Positions 1 to 9,061 of a DNA stretch of 45,913 nt are shown piece after piece; the first letter of the stretch is position 1, and each line of letters starts with the position of its first letter. The stretch is from assembly GCF_900185715.1 (NCBI RefSeq), contig NZ_FYAS01000032.1, positions 1 to 45,913 on the forward strand, read 5' to 3'. Made by a program: the position numbers and the translations under genes. Below the pieces are notes generated by a model. That model saw nothing but the letters and a program-made list of their open reading frames with translations, had not been told where the DNA came from and made no database searches. The stretch comes from Allobosea sp. CS1GBMeth4. GTDB taxonomy: Bacteria; Pseudomonadota; Alphaproteobacteria; Rhizobiales; Beijerinckiaceae.

Positions 1-149
1 ACATCCAGCGCCGGCTGCAGATCGGCTACAACCGCGCCGCCTCGATCATGGAGCGCATGGAGAACGAGGGCATCGTCGGACCGGCCAACCACGCCGGCAA
101 GCGCGACATCCTCGTCGAAACCGGACGGGCCAGGGAAGACGAGGAGTGA
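1..149 (+). CDS. ftsK: DNA translocase FtsK, C-terminal end (partial)
   Basis: Only the last 48 codons are present, read in the frame whose first full codon is at position 3, ending at a TGA at 147-149. The peptide ([20 protein letters not shown], then a [15 protein letters not shown] stretch) is the typical FtsK gamma domain, the winged helix that reads KOPS polarity sequences and steers chromosome dimer resolution at the division septum. Motor and membrane domains lie outside the window. The downstream lolA follows on the same strand after about 150 bases, a pairing common in related bacteria. Confidence 0.9.
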   Translation, partial: IQRRLQIGYNRAASIMERMENEGIVGPANHAGKRDILVETGRAREDEE

Positions 150-302
150 GGCACGCCGCTGCCGCGGGCCGGCGCGAAACCGGTCCTGAAAATGCCATCA
201 GCCCGGTGCAACCTCGCCGCCGACTGTCGCGTTGAACCCTTGCCGGCCCGGCGTGGCGGCACGATATTCCGCCAGAAGGCCGCAACCGGATACCGGAGCT
301 CC

Positions 303-1139
303 ATGACCCATCTCTCGCCCATGCCAGCCCTCGCAGCCGCCGCATTGGCGCTCGCGCTGGCCTCGGGCCCGGTCCTCGCCCAGCCCCTCGACATCAAGCC
401 GGCAGCCCAGCCTGCAGCGCCGCGGACCGCCCAGCGGCCGATCCCGCTGCCGCCGATCCGGCCCCCGGGCCTGGGGACCCCCCGCACCGACGCCGTCCAG
501 GCCGACGCGGCCGCCGCTGCGCCCGCTCCGCGCGCGCCCGCACCGGTCGTCGCCGCGAACAGCGAGCCGCGCGCACCGGCCAAGCCGTCGAAGCCGAGCG
601 CGCCGCTGTCGAAGGCCGAGGCGGTCGAGCGGCTCAACGCCTATTTCAACGGCTTCTCGACCTTGCAGGGCGATTTCATTCAGTTCGCCGCCGATGGTCG
701 CCGCTTCGAAGGCAAGCTCTATGTCCAGCGTCCGGGCAAGATGCGCTTCGAGTATCGCCCGCCGGTGACGATGGAGGTCGTGGCGGACGGCACCTCGGTT
801 GCGATCCGCGACCGCAAGCTCGCGACCCAGGACCTCTATTCGATCGGCCAGACGCCGCTGAAGTTCCTGCTCAAGGAGCAGATGAATCTCGAACGGGACA
901 CCACCGTCACCGGGGTCAGCACCAAGGGCGACATCCTGTCGCTCAAGCTCGAGGATCGCTCGACCCTCGGCGGCACCTCGAAGATCACCCTGAACTTCGA
1001 TCTCACCGCCAACGAGCTCCGGCAATGGGTCGTGATCGACCCGCAGGGCTACGAGACTTCGGTCTCGCTCTACAATCTCGATACGCAGCGCCGGCCCGAT
1101 CAGAAGAACTTCGTGATCGACTACCAGCGCGTGCTCTGA
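303..1139 (+). CDS. lolA: LolA-family outer-membrane lipoprotein carrier
   Basis: A 278-residue predicted periplasmic protein. The ATG at 303 has GGAG at 295-298 just upstream and gives a good signal peptide (MTHLSPMPALAAAALALALA, cleavage near ASGPVLAQ). An upstream in-frame ATG at 192 would only add a non-conserved extension. The LolA-type beta fold starts near residue 104 (KAEAVERLNAYF) and continues with LQGDFIQ, GKLYVQRPGKMRFEY and the late WVVIDPQGYETSV stretch. Family role: it ferries lipoproteins from the inner-membrane LolCDE exporter across the periplasm. An unusually long Pro/Ala-rich linker of about 80 residues separates signal peptide and domain. In many alphaproteobacteria LolA acts without LolB. 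Confidence 0.88.
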   Translation: MTHLSPMPALAAAALALALASGPVLAQPLDIKPAAQPAAPRTAQRPIPLPPIRPPGLGTPRTDAVQADAAAAAPAPRAPAPVVAANSEPRAPAKPSKPSAPLSKAEAVERLNAYFNGFSTLQGDFIQFAADGRRFEGKLYVQRPGKMRFEYRPPVTMEVVADGTSVAIRDRKLATQDLYSIGQTPLKFLLKEQMNLERDTTVTGVSTKGDILSLKLEDRSTLGGTSKITLNFDLTANELRQWVVIDPQGYETSVSLYNLDTQRRPDQKNFVIDYQRVL

Positions 1140-1144
1140 GTTCC

Positions 1145-1232
1145 GTCGTTGCGAGCGTAGCGAAGCAAGCCACGAGCGGCAGCGCGCGCCGGGCCGCTGG
1201 ATTGCTTCGTCGCTTCGCTCCTCGCAATGACG
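1145..1232. repeat. Palindromic intergenic repeat, copy 1
   Basis: The left arm CGTCGTTGCGAGCGTAGCG (from 1145) and the right arm ending GCTCCTCGCAATGACG (to 1232) are imperfect inverted copies around a GC-rich centre. The element fills most of the gap between lolA and xthA. It resembles the REP-like 'cattgcgagcgaagcgaagcaa' elements often scattered in rhizobial-order genomes. A degraded relative sits at about 33,521-33,612. Confidence 0.7.
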
Positions 1233-1311
1233 ATGCGGCTACCGCAACGCTTGCTTTTCCTGACCCGACGACCCAGTTTCCGGCTTCCCTCTCGGCCGGA
1301 TTCCCCTTTTC

Positions 1312-2127
1312 GTGCAGCTCTCAGTCACCACCTGGAACATCAATTCGGTGCGCCTGCGCATCGGGCTCGTCACCGATTTCCTGAAGGCGCATCGACCCGA
1401 TATCCTCTGCCTGCAGGAGACCAAGACGCCGGACGAGAAATTCCCGGCCAGGGCCCTCGCCGAGGCCGGCTATGTCCATCAGGCCTTCATCGGCAACAAG
1501 GGCTACAACGGCGTCGCCATCGTCTCGAAGCTGCCCTTCGCGGAGAAGGAAGCGATGGCGATGTGCGAGCGCAACGACGCCCGCCACATGACCGTCGTGC
1601 TCGCGGCCGGCGCCGGCGCGGCAGCCGGCATCGCCGTCCATAATTTCTACATCCCGGCCGGCGGCGATATCCCGGATCCCGAGGCCAATCCGAAATTCGC
1701 CCACAAGCTGCAATTCCTCGACGCCGTCGGCGCCTGGGGCATCGCCCGCAACCCCTCGGGCCGGCCGAGCCTCCTCGTCGGCGATCTCAACATCGCGCCC
1801 TATGAGCACGACGTTTGGAGCCACAGGCAGCTGCTCGACGTCGTCAGCCATACGCCGGTCGAGACCACGACGCTGGAGACGCTGCGCAGCGAGCTCGGCT
1901 GGACCGACGCGGCGCGCACGCTGCGCCCGGAACCGGAGAAGCTCTATAGCTGGTGGAGCTACCGCGCCGCCGACTGGCAGGCCTCGAATCGCGGGCGCCG
2001 GCTCGACCATATCTGGCTCTCGGACGGGCTGAAGCCGACGCTGCGCGACCTTGATTTCCTGAGCGAGGCGCGCGGCTGGGAGCGACCCTCGGACCATGTC
2101 CCGGTGACGGTCCGGCTCGAGCTCTGA
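1312..2127 (+). CDS. xthA: Exodeoxyribonuclease III
   Basis: A 271-residue member of the exonuclease/endonuclease/phosphatase fold, about the normal length for XthA. Visible motifs are TWNINSVR (residues 7-14), LCLQETK with the metal-binding Glu36, GDLNIAP in the middle and the C-terminal SDHVPV containing the catalytic His. The enzyme is an AP endonuclease and 3'-5' exonuclease of base excision repair. The start is a GTG at 1312 directly before QLSVTTWN; no ATG lies nearby and the ribosome site is weak. The stop abuts the convergent cyclic-nucleotide-binding gene. Confidence 0.93.
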   Translation: MQLSVTTWNINSVRLRIGLVTDFLKAHRPDILCLQETKTPDEKFPARALAEAGYVHQAFIGNKGYNGVAIVSKLPFAEKEAMAMCERNDARHMTVVLAAGAGAAAGIAVHNFYIPAGGDIPDPEANPKFAHKLQFLDAVGAWGIARNPSGRPSLLVGDLNIAPYEHDVWSHRQLLDVVSHTPVETTTLETLRSELGWTDAARTLRPEPEKLYSWWSYRAADWQASNRGRRLDHIWLSDGLKPTLRDLDFLSEARGWERPSDHVPVTVRLEL

Positions 2128-2592
2128 TCAGCGCAGGTCGATCGCCCTCAGCGCCGTCCCGACGGCGGCGAGCTCGTCGTTGAAGTCGTGAAGCCGCTGC
2201 GCGATCGCCTGCGCGATCGCCTGCGCCGAATCGGGCGATTCGCCGAGCACGCGACGCATCACGCTGCGGGCCAGCCGCATGACCTGCGTCGGCTCGCGCG
2301 CCACCGCCGTCACCGGCCGCTCCAGTGCCGTGAACAGCGCCAGCTCGCCGATCAGTGCGCCGGGCCCGACGATCTCGTCGGCCGGCCGGCCATCATCCTC
2401 ACGATTGAGGGCGATGGCCCCCGAGATCACCAGGAACGCCCCGTCCGAACCCTCGCCACGCCGGAACAGCACGTCGCCGGCCCGCAGGGACCGGGTCTCG
2501 GCGGCGAAGGCGACGAGACGCAGCGCATCGCGATCCATCAGGCCCAGCAGCGGCTGCCGGGCCAACAGGGTGATGTCGTCGTTGAGCGACAT
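2128..2592 (-). CDS. Cyclic nucleotide-binding domain protein (Crp-like sensor domain only)
   Basis: A 154-residue protein that is almost entirely one cNMP-binding beta-roll: LRAGDVLFRRGEGSDGAFLV, then ISGAI and IGELALFTALERPVTAVARE, followed by a helix. There is no helix-turn-helix, so it is not a transcription factor by itself. The phosphate-binding cassette is GELALFTALERPVTA, with Glu where cAMP receptors carry Glu but without their full consensus; the ligand is unknown. It starts 7 bases after the stop of the response-regulator gene on the same strand, suggesting translational coupling and a shared pathway. Function beyond cNMP-like sensing is not known to me. Confidence 0.8.
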   Translation of the reverse strand: MSLNDDITLLARQPLLGLMDRDALRLVAFAAETRSLRAGDVLFRRGEGSDGAFLVISGAIALNREDDGRPADEIVGPGALIGELALFTALERPVTAVAREPTQVMRLARSVMRRVLGESPDSAQAIAQAIAQRLHDFNDELAAVGTALRAIDLR

Positions 2593-2599
2593 CCGGCGC

Positions 2600-3286
2600 T
2601 TACGGATTCAGCCGGTAGCCGCCGGCATCCGTGACGAGCAGCCGCGCATTGGCGGGATCCGGCTCGATCTTCTGGCGCAGACGGTAGATATGGGTCTCGA
2701 GCGTGTGCGTGGTCACCTGCGAATTATAGCCCCAGACCTCCTGCAGAAGCGTCTCGCGCGCGATCGGCTTGCGGCCGGCCCGGTAGAGGAAGCGCAGGAT
2801 CGCCGTCTCCTTCTCGGTGAGCTTGGTCTTCGAGCCCTTGGCGCTGACGAGAAGCTTGGAGCCCGGGTGGAAGGTGTAGGGCCCGACCTGGAAGATCGCG
2901 TCCTCGCTCGCCTCGTACTGCCGCAGATGCGCACGGATGCGCGCCAGCAGCACGGCGAACTTGAACGGCTTCACCACATAATCGTTGGCCCCGGCCTCCA
3001 GGCCGAGCACGGTGTCGGCATCCGAGCCCTGCCCGGTCAGCATGACCACCGGACCCTTGAAGCCGGTCTTGCGCATCAGCTTCACCGCCTCGCGGCCGTC
3101 CATGTCGGGCAGGCCGACATCCATGACCACGAGATCGACGCGCTCGGCCTGCACGGCCTTGAGGCTCGCCGTCGCTGTCGGTGCCGACGACACCTTGAAC
3201 TCGTCATAGAGCGCGAGCTGCTCGGAGAGCGCATCGCGCAGCGTCTGGTCGTCGTCGACCAGCAGGATATGATGGGTTGCTGACAT
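2600..3286 (-). CDS. OmpR/PhoB-type response regulator (CenR-like)
   Basis: A 228-residue two-domain regulator. The receiver domain (about 1-120) shows the acidic pair VDDDQ, phospho-acceptor Asp56 in VMDVGLPDMDG, the Thr in MLTGQ and Lys106 in VVKPF. The winged-helix DNA-binding domain (about 130-228) shows LTEKETAILRFLYRAG and THTLETHIYRLRQKIE. From memory this domain resembles CenR, the essential envelope regulator of Caulobacter and Rhodobacter, more than PhoB or ChvI, but this needs a tree. No histidine kinase is adjacent; its only operon partner is the downstream cyclic-nucleotide-binding gene. Confidence 0.85.
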   Translation of the reverse strand: MSATHHILLVDDDQTLRDALSEQLALYDEFKVSSAPTATASLKAVQAERVDLVVMDVGLPDMDGREAVKLMRKTGFKGPVVMLTGQGSDADTVLGLEAGANDYVVKPFKFAVLLARIRAHLRQYEASEDAIFQVGPYTFHPGSKLLVSAKGSKTKLTEKETAILRFLYRAGRKPIARETLLQEVWGYNSQVTTHTLETHIYRLRQKIEPDPANARLLVTDAGGYRLNP

Positions 3287-3323
3287 GAAGGTGATTCAAG
3301 CCGTTGGCGTTGGCGCGACATTA

Positions 3324-3372
3324 GAGCATGTTCGTCGGAAGTGGGAGCCACTTCGCGGCCCGGAACACGCTC
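3324..3372. repeat. Rhizobial-type ~50-bp palindromic repeat
   Basis: The outer arms GAGCATGTTC (3324-3333) and GAACACGCTC (3363-3372) match at 9 of 10 positions. A nested perfect stem GAAGTGG (3338-3344)/CCACTTC (3348-3354) has a 3-base loop. The element lies in the divergent gap between the response regulator and the L,D-transpeptidase-fold gene. It belongs by appearance to the AGAGCATG...CATGCTCT family widespread in Hyphomicrobiales. A second, more degraded copy is at 30,900-30,946. Confidence 0.7.
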
Positions 3373-3480
3373 CAACACATTGAGTTCAGCGTGGATTCTG
3401 ACTGCACCGCCGAAGCTGGTCAAACGGAAAGCAGGCGGAGCCGCGAGAATGGGCGCCAGATCACGCAGGATGGATGCTCC

Positions 3481-4035
3481 GTGAAAACACGTGATGATGC
3501 CGCCGCCGCCGGCCGACGGCTGACGCGGCTGCTGGTGGTGCGCTCGGTGCATGATCGCCGGAGGGGCTTTCTGATCGCCGGTTCCGCCTCCTTCCCCTGT
3601 GCGCTCGGCCAGTCAGGCGTCGTCGTCGCCAAGCGCGAGGGCGACGGCGGCACGCCGCGCGCCAGGCTGCCGCTGCGCCGCGTCTTCTACCGCGCCGACC
3701 GGCTGCCGCGGCCGGCGAGCCTGCTGCCGGTCCGTGCCATCACGCCGCGCGACGCCTGGTGCGACGACCAGAACGACCGGCGCTACAACCGCCTGATCGC
3801 GCGCCCTCCCGGTGAGGCTGAGGAGCGGCTCGCCCGCGCCGACCACCTCTACGACGTCGTCGTCGAGCTCGGCTGGAACGACGCGCCCGTCCGGCGCGGC
3901 CGCGGCAGCGCCATCTTCTGGCATCTCGCCCGGCCGGGCTTCACCCCGACGGCGGGCTGCGTCGCCGTCACCGGGGATGTCTTCGCAAGGTTGCTGCCGC
4001 GCCTGGCGCGGCACTGTGCGATCGTGGTGCGCTGA
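3481..4035 (+). CDS. L,D-transpeptidase (YkuD-fold) family protein
   Basis: A 184-residue protein of the YkuD-type COG3786 group. It contains the active-site pattern H148-x-x-x-P-x-x-x-PTAG-C160 (WHLARPGFTPTAGCVAV), which places a catalytic Cys after the His. A KREGDGGTP stretch and a CDDQNDRRYNR stretch are typical of this subgroup. I chose the GTG at 3481 because AGGA at 3467-3470 lies 10 bases upstream and the domain begins soon after; longer in-frame starts run into the palindromic repeat. No signal peptide is visible, so periplasmic peptidoglycan cross-linking is not assured. Confidence 0.82.
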   Translation: MKTRDDAAAAGRRLTRLLVVRSVHDRRRGFLIAGSASFPCALGQSGVVVAKREGDGGTPRARLPLRRVFYRADRLPRPASLLPVRAITPRDAWCDDQNDRRYNRLIARPPGEAEERLARADHLYDVVVELGWNDAPVRRGRGSAIFWHLARPGFTPTAGCVAVTGDVFARLLPRLARHCAIVVR

Positions 4036-4083
4036 GAAGACGGCTTTCCCGATCGACGCGAAAAGGCCAGGCGCGGGCAGGAT

Positions 4084-4749
4084 CTAGCCGCGCGCGCCGA
4101 AGATCGCGCTGCCGACCCTGACATGGGTGGCGCCGAGCTGGATCGCCGCCTCGTAATCGGCGCTCATGCCCATGGACAGGATCCCCAGCCCGTTGCGCGC
4201 GGCGATCTTGGCGAGCAGGGCGAAGTGCGGCGAGGGCGGCTCTTCCGCCGGCGGAATGCACATCAGCCCCGCGATCGTCAGGCCATAGCGGCTCCGGCAA
4301 AGCGCGAGGAAAGCGTCGGCCTCCTGCGGCAGGACGCCGCCCTTCTGCGGCTCGGCGCCGGTATTGACCTGCACGATCAGCTGCGGCGCCCTGCCGGCCC
4401 GCTCGATCTCCCTGGCCAGCTCCCTGGCGAGGCTCTCGCGATCGAGCGAATGGATCGCGTCGAACAGCGCCACCGCCTCGCGCGCCTTGTTCGACTGCAG
4501 CGGCCCGATCATGTGCAGGCGCGCCTGCGGGAAGCGTTCCCGCAGCGCCGGCCACTTGGCCTTCGCCTCCTGGACGTAGTTCTCGCCGAAATCGATCTGC
4601 CCGGCCTCCAGCACCGGCACGATCATCTCCGCCGGCTTGGTCTTGGAGACCGCGATCAGAGTCACGCTGTCCGGCTTGCGGCCGAAATCGCGCGCCGCAC
4701 GGGCGATCGATGTCCGCGTCTCCTGCAGCCTTGCCGCAACATCTTGCAT
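4084..4749 (-). CDS. YggS/PLPBP-family pyridoxal-phosphate homeostasis protein
   Basis: A 221-residue single-domain alanine-racemase-like TIM barrel. Lys36 in TLIAVSKTKP is the expected PLP-binding lysine. Other family marks are FGENYVQEA, HMIGPLQSNKAREAV, the VQVNTGAEPQKGG segment, LMCIPP, and MGMSADYEAAIQLGATHVRV with GSAIFG at the end. The family has no known catalytic activity and buffers cellular PLP. An AAGG ribosome site precedes the ATG. It is divergent from leuS across a 117-base gap that must hold both promoters. In proteobacteria the gene is named yggS. Confidence 0.93.
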   Translation of the reverse strand: MQDVAARLQETRTSIARAARDFGRKPDSVTLIAVSKTKPAEMIVPVLEAGQIDFGENYVQEAKAKWPALRERFPQARLHMIGPLQSNKAREAVALFDAIHSLDRESLARELAREIERAGRAPQLIVQVNTGAEPQKGGVLPQEADAFLALCRSRYGLTIAGLMCIPPAEEPPSPHFALLAKIAARNGLGILSMGMSADYEAAIQLGATHVRVGSAIFGARG

Positions 4750-4866
4750 TGCCGTCGCCTTTCATCCATCGCGCGCAGCATCCAAGCCGTTCTGAACATT
4801 GACCCGGCGCATCGCTTCGTGTCCTAGTCCGCGCAACTCCGCTCACGCAAGAACGACACGATCAGC

Positions 4867-7491
4867 ATGGCCGTCGAACGCTACAATCCGAAGGAAGCCG
4901 AGCCGAAATGGCGCAAGGTCTGGAACGAGCGCAAGCTCTTCGAGACCCGCAACGACGATACGCGGCCGAGCTATTACGTGCTCGAGATGTTCCCCTATCC
5001 CTCGGGGCGCATCCATATGGGCCATGTCCGCAATTATGCGATGGGCGACGTGGTCGCGCGCTACAAGCGCGCCAAGGGCTTCTCGGTGCTCCATCCGATG
5101 GGCTGGGACGCCTTCGGCCTGCCGGCCGAGAACGCCGCCAAGGCCAACAAGGTCCACCCGCGCGACTGGACCTATGCCAACATCGCGACCATGCGCAGCC
5201 AGCTGCAGTCGATGGGCCTGTCGCTCGACTGGAGCCGCGAGCTCGCCACCTGCGACGCCAGCTATTACCGGCACCAGCAGAAGCTCTTCCTCGATTTCCT
5301 GAAGGCCGGACTGGTCGACCGCAAGACCGCCAAGGTCAACTGGGATCCGGTCGACGAGACCGTCCTCGCCAACGAGCAGGTGATCGATGGGCGCGGCTGG
5401 CGCTCGGGCGCGCCGGTCGAGATCCGCGAGCTGACCCAGTGGTTCTTCAAGATCACCGCCTTCGGCCAGGAGCTGAACGACGCGCTCGAGGGTTTGACCC
5501 GCTGGCCGGACAAGGTCCGGCTGATGCAGAAGAACTGGATCGGCCGCTCCGAAGGCCTGCTGGTTCGTTTCGCGCTCGAATCGAACCCGCTGGGCCAGGG
5601 CGAGGTCGAGGTCTACACGACCCGGCCCGACACGCTGTTCGGCGCGCGGTTCCTGGCCGTCGCGCCGGACCACCCGCTGGCGAAGGCCGCCGCCGAAACG
5701 AACCCGGCGCTGCAGGACTTCATCGCCGAGTGCAAGAAGACCGGCACGGCCCAGGAGAACATCGACAAGGCCGAGAAGCAGGGTTTCGACACCGGCCTGC
5801 GCGCCGTCCATCCCTTTGATCCGTCATGGACCTTGCCGGTCTACGTCGCCAATTTCATCCTGATGGAATACGGCACCGGTGCGATCTTCGGCTGCCCGGC
5901 GCATGACCAGCGCGACCTCGATTTCGTCAATAAATACGGGCTCGGCAACACCCCGGTCGTCTGCCCGGAGGGCACCGACCCGGCGAGCTTCGTCATCACC
6001 GACACCGCCTATGACGGCGAAGGGCGGATGATCAATTCGCGCTTCCTCGACGGCATGACCATTACGGAGGCGAAAGAAGAAGTCGCGAAGCGGCTGGAGA
6101 GCAAAAGCCTCGGCAACCGCCCGGTCGCCCAGCGCAAGGTCAATTTCCGGCTGCGCGACTGGGGCATCTCGCGCCAGCGCTATTGGGGCTGCCCGATCCC
6201 GGTCGTCCACTGCGAAAGCTGCGGCGTCGTGCCGGTGCCGGAACAGGATCTGCCGGTGAAGCTCCCCGACGACGTCTCCTTCGACAAGCCCGGCAACCCG
6301 CTCGATCATCATCCGAGCTGGAAGCATGTCGCCTGCCCGCAATGCGGCGGCAAGGCACGGCGCGAGACCGACACCATGGACACCTTCGTCGATTCGTCCT
6401 GGTATTTCGCCCGCTTCACCGATCCCTGGCGGACCGAGAGCCCGACCGACCGCAAGGCGGTCGACCGCTTCCTGCCGGTCGACCAGTATATCGGCGGCGT
6501 CGAGCACGCGATCCTGCACCTGCTCTATTCGCGCTTCTTCACCCGGGCGATGAAGGCGACCGGCCATACCGGGCTCGACGAGCCCTTTGACGGCATGTTC
6601 ACCCAGGGCATGGTCGTGCACGAGACCTACCGGGCCCAGGACGGCTCCTGGGTCGAGCCCGGCAATGTCCGGATCGAGACGGTCGGCAACGAGCGCCGCG
6701 GCTTCGACGTCGAGACCGGGGCTCCGATCGAGATCGGCCCGATCGAGAAGATGTCGAAATCGAAGAAGAATGTCGTCGACCCCGACGACATCATCGCCTC
6801 CTACGGTGCCGACACCGCGCGCTGGTTCATGCTCTCCGATTCGCCGCCGGATCGCGATGTGATCTGGACCGACGAGGGCGTCCAGGGCTCCGCCCGCTTC
6901 GTCCAGCGGCTCTGGCGTCTGGTCGCCGAGATCGGCGAGCGCACGGGGAATGCGCCGGCCCGCCCGGCCTCCTTCTCCGAGGCCGCGCTTGCCCTGCGCA
7001 AGGCCAGCCACCGCGCTCTGCACGCGGTCGGCGCAGATATCGAGCGGCTCGCCTTCAACCGCTGCGTCGCGCATGTCTACACCTTGAGCAACGCGATCGG
7101 GAAAGCGCTCGACGCCGCCGCCGAATCGGCCGAGATCGCCCCGGACATCGCCTTCGCGCTGCACGAATCCGCCATGATCGCGACGCAGCTTGTCGCCCCG
7201 ATGATGCCTCACCTCGCCGAGGAGTGCTGGCAGGCGCTCGGCCTGCCCGGCCTTGCCGGCGAAGCCGCCTGGCCCGAGGCGGAAACGGATCTGTTGCAGG
7301 ATGACAGCAAGATCCTGCCGGTACAGGTCAACGGCAAGAAGCGGGCGGAGGTGACGGTGCCGGCCGATGCCGATACCGTGGCGGTCGAGGCGATCGTGCG
7401 GGCCTCGGAGGCCGTCGCCAGGGCTTTGGAGAACCGGCCGATCCGCAAGGTGATCGTGGTGCCGGGGAGGATCGTGAATGTCGTCGTCTGA
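4867..7491 (+). CDS. leuS: Leucyl-tRNA synthetase
   Basis: An 874-residue class Ia synthetase of normal bacterial length. The HIGH-type motif is HMGH at residues 50-53 and the KMSKS loop is at 628-632. The editing (CP1) insertion includes [13 protein letters not shown] and the cysteine pairs of the zinc-binding module (CESCG and CPQCGGKA). The C-terminus has the usual anticodon-binding helices and a small terminal domain. It attaches leucine to tRNA-Leu in the cytoplasm. Its stop overlaps the lptE start by 14 bases, forming an apparent leuS-lptE-holA operon. Confidence 0.97.
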   Translation: MAVERYNPKEAEPKWRKVWNERKLFETRNDDTRPSYYVLEMFPYPSGRIHMGHVRNYAMGDVVARYKRAKGFSVLHPMGWDAFGLPAENAAKANKVHPRDWTYANIATMRSQLQSMGLSLDWSRELATCDASYYRHQQKLFLDFLKAGLVDRKTAKVNWDPVDETVLANEQVIDGRGWRSGAPVEIRELTQWFFKITAFGQELNDALEGLTRWPDKVRLMQKNWIGRSEGLLVRFALESNPLGQGEVEVYTTRPDTLFGARFLAVAPDHPLAKAAAETNPALQDFIAECKKTGTAQENIDKAEKQGFDTGLRAVHPFDPSWTLPVYVANFILMEYGTGAIFGCPAHDQRDLDFVNKYGLGNTPVVCPEGTDPASFVITDTAYDGEGRMINSRFLDGMTITEAKEEVAKRLESKSLGNRPVAQRKVNFRLRDWGISRQRYWGCPIPVVHCESCGVVPVPEQDLPVKLPDDVSFDKPGNPLDHHPSWKHVACPQCGGKARRETDTMDTFVDSSWYFARFTDPWRTESPTDRKAVDRFLPVDQYIGGVEHAILHLLYSRFFTRAMKATGHTGLDEPFDGMFTQGMVVHETYRAQDGSWVEPGNVRIETVGNERRGFDVETGAPIEIGPIEKMSKSKKNVVDPDDIIASYGADTARWFMLSDSPPDRDVIWTDEGVQGSARFVQRLWRLVAEIGERTGNAPARPASFSEAALALRKASHRALHAVGADIERLAFNRCVAHVYTLSNAIGKALDAAAESAEIAPDIAFALHESAMIATQLVAPMMPHLAEECWQALGLPGLAGEAAWPEAETDLLQDDSKILPVQVNGKKRAEVTVPADADTVAVEAIVRASEAVARALENRPIRKVIVVPGRIVNVVV

Positions 7492-8023
7492 GACCCGGAC
7501 CAGAGCACGCCGCCCGTCGCTGGCACTCGCCGCGGCGCTCGCCTTCGCCGCGCTCGCCGGCGGCTGTTTCCAGCCGCTCTATGGCGAGGGGACGGTCAGC
7601 AAGGTCGGCGGCAATGTCCGCAACGCCATGCTCGGCATCGAGGTGCCGGAGATCAAGGGCCTGGTCGGGCATTACCTGCGCAACGAGCTCGTCTTCGAGT
7701 TCGATGGCGGCGGCGCGCCCGATCGGCAGAAGATCCTCAAGCTCAACGCCACCACGACGGAGTCGCTCGAGGTGATCACGGTCGACTACGCCAACGGCCG
7801 CGCCGATTCGGCGATCCTGATCGCCACGGCGGACTGGCAGCTGGTCCGGGCCGGCTCGAACGAAGTCGTCGCCTCCGGGCAGAGCGTCGTCCGGGCGCCC
7901 TATGAGCGCTCGCAGCAGCGCTTCGCCTCGTTGCGCGCCGCCCGCGACGCCCAGGTCCGCGCCGCCAAGGAGCTCGCCCGGCTGATCAAGGCCCGCGTCG
8001 CCGCCGCGCTCGTCGGCGGCTGA
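7478..8023 (+). CDS. lptE: LPS-assembly lipoprotein LptE
   Basis: A 181-residue predicted outer-membrane lipoprotein. The signal sequence ends in a lipobox LAGG-C30, followed by FQPLYG, which is typical for LptE (RlpB). A mixed alpha/beta domain follows. Its family role is to plug and assist the LptD barrel that inserts lipopolysaccharide into the outer leaflet. The ATG lies inside the 3' end of leuS, and holA follows after 11 bases. The leuS-lptE-holA order is conserved across proteobacteria, which supports the call where sequence similarity alone is weak. Confidence 0.9.
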   Translation: MSSSETRTRARRPSLALAAALAFAALAGGCFQPLYGEGTVSKVGGNVRNAMLGIEVPEIKGLVGHYLRNELVFEFDGGGAPDRQKILKLNATTTESLEVITVDYANGRADSAILIATADWQLVRAGSNEVVASGQSVVRAPYERSQQRFASLRAARDAQVRAAKELARLIKARVAAALVGG

Positions 8024-8034
8024 GGCCGCCAGCC

Positions 8035-9060
8035 ATGGCGATGGTGAAGGCGCATGAGGCGGAGCGCGCATTGGCGCGGCCGGATCCGTCCTGGCGCCTG
8101 TTCCTGTTCTACGGCCCCGATGCCGGACTGATCTCGGAACGGGCGGCCACCTTGGCCCGCAACAGCGTCGACGATCCGCAGGACGCCTTCCAGCTGATCC
8201 GCATGGATGGCGACGATCTCGCCTCCGATCCCCTGAAGCTGGTCGACGAGGCCAACACGATCGGCCTGTTCGGCGGGCGCCGAGCCATTCGGGTTTCACC
8301 GACCTCGCGCCCGCTCGTCGCCGCGGTCGAGCCTTTGCTGGCGACGCCCTCGCAGGACGCGATCGTAATCATCGAGGCCGGTGATCTCCAGAAGACCAAC
8401 CCGCTGCGTACGGCTTGCGAGCGCGCGAAATCGGCGCTCGCCGTGCCCTGCTATGGCGACGCCGCGCGCGATCTCGGCGCCATCGTCGACGAAATGGCCC
8501 GGGCGGCGGGCAAGAGCATCGACCGCAGCACGCGCGATCTGCTGACCAGCCTGCTCGGCGGCGACCGGCAGACCTCGCGCCAGGAGATCGACAAGCTGAT
8601 CCTCTATGCCGGCAGTGACGCGGCGCTGACGACTGCTCATGTCGAGGCCGTGGTCGGCGATACCGCGCAGCGCGAGCAGGCCGGGGTGGTCGATGCCGTC
8701 TTTGCCGGCCGTCTGCCCAGCCTCGATCTCGCGCTCGCCAAGCTTGCGGGCGAGGGGCTCGACCAGGGCGTGCTGCTCGGCGCGGTACTGCGCCACTCCC
8801 TCGCGCTGCTGAAGGCCAGGCTCGCCGTCGACGCCGGCAAGCCGCCGCGCGAGGCCGTCGGCGCCATGCGCCTGCCCTATCCTCGCATCGCCACGGCCGA
8901 AGCCGCGCTCAACGCCTGGCCGGCGGCGAAATTGCGGGAAGCGGTGACGATCCTCGGCACGGCGATGCTGGCGGTCCGCCGCGACGGCGACATGGCGCGG
9001 CCGATTGCGGCCCGCGCGCTCTGGACCCTGACCCGGATGGCCGGCAAGGGCCGGGGCTGA
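8035..9060 (+). CDS. holA: DNA polymerase III subunit delta
   Basis: A 341-residue clamp-loader subunit. The N-terminal AAA+-like region shows FLFYGPDAGLISERA, where the P-loop is degenerate as expected for delta, and GLFGGRRAIRVS. The middle contains LTSLLGGDRQTSRQEIDKL and a C-terminal collar domain follows. Delta opens the beta sliding clamp during loading. Two ATGs six bases apart (8035 and 8041) are possible starts; I kept the first. The gene ends one base before the stop of convergent parB. Confidence 0.93.
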   Translation: MAMVKAHEAERALARPDPSWRLFLFYGPDAGLISERAATLARNSVDDPQDAFQLIRMDGDDLASDPLKLVDEANTIGLFGGRRAIRVSPTSRPLVAAVEPLLATPSQDAIVIIEAGDLQKTNPLRTACERAKSALAVPCYGDAARDLGAIVDEMARAAGKSIDRSTRDLLTSLLGGDRQTSRQEIDKLILYAGSDAALTTAHVEAVVGDTAQREQAGVVDAVFAGRLPSLDLALAKLAGEGLDQGVLLGAVLRHSLALLKARLAVDAGKPPREAVGAMRLPYPRIATAEAALNAWPAAKLREAVTILGTAMLAVRRDGDMARPIAARALWTLTRMAGKGRG

Positions 9061-9061
9061 A

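Noticed and set aside
3482..3498. CACGTG at the start of the L,D-transpeptidase gene as a fourth parS
   Set aside because: Only the central CACGTG agrees; the flanking arms do not form the parS palindrome.
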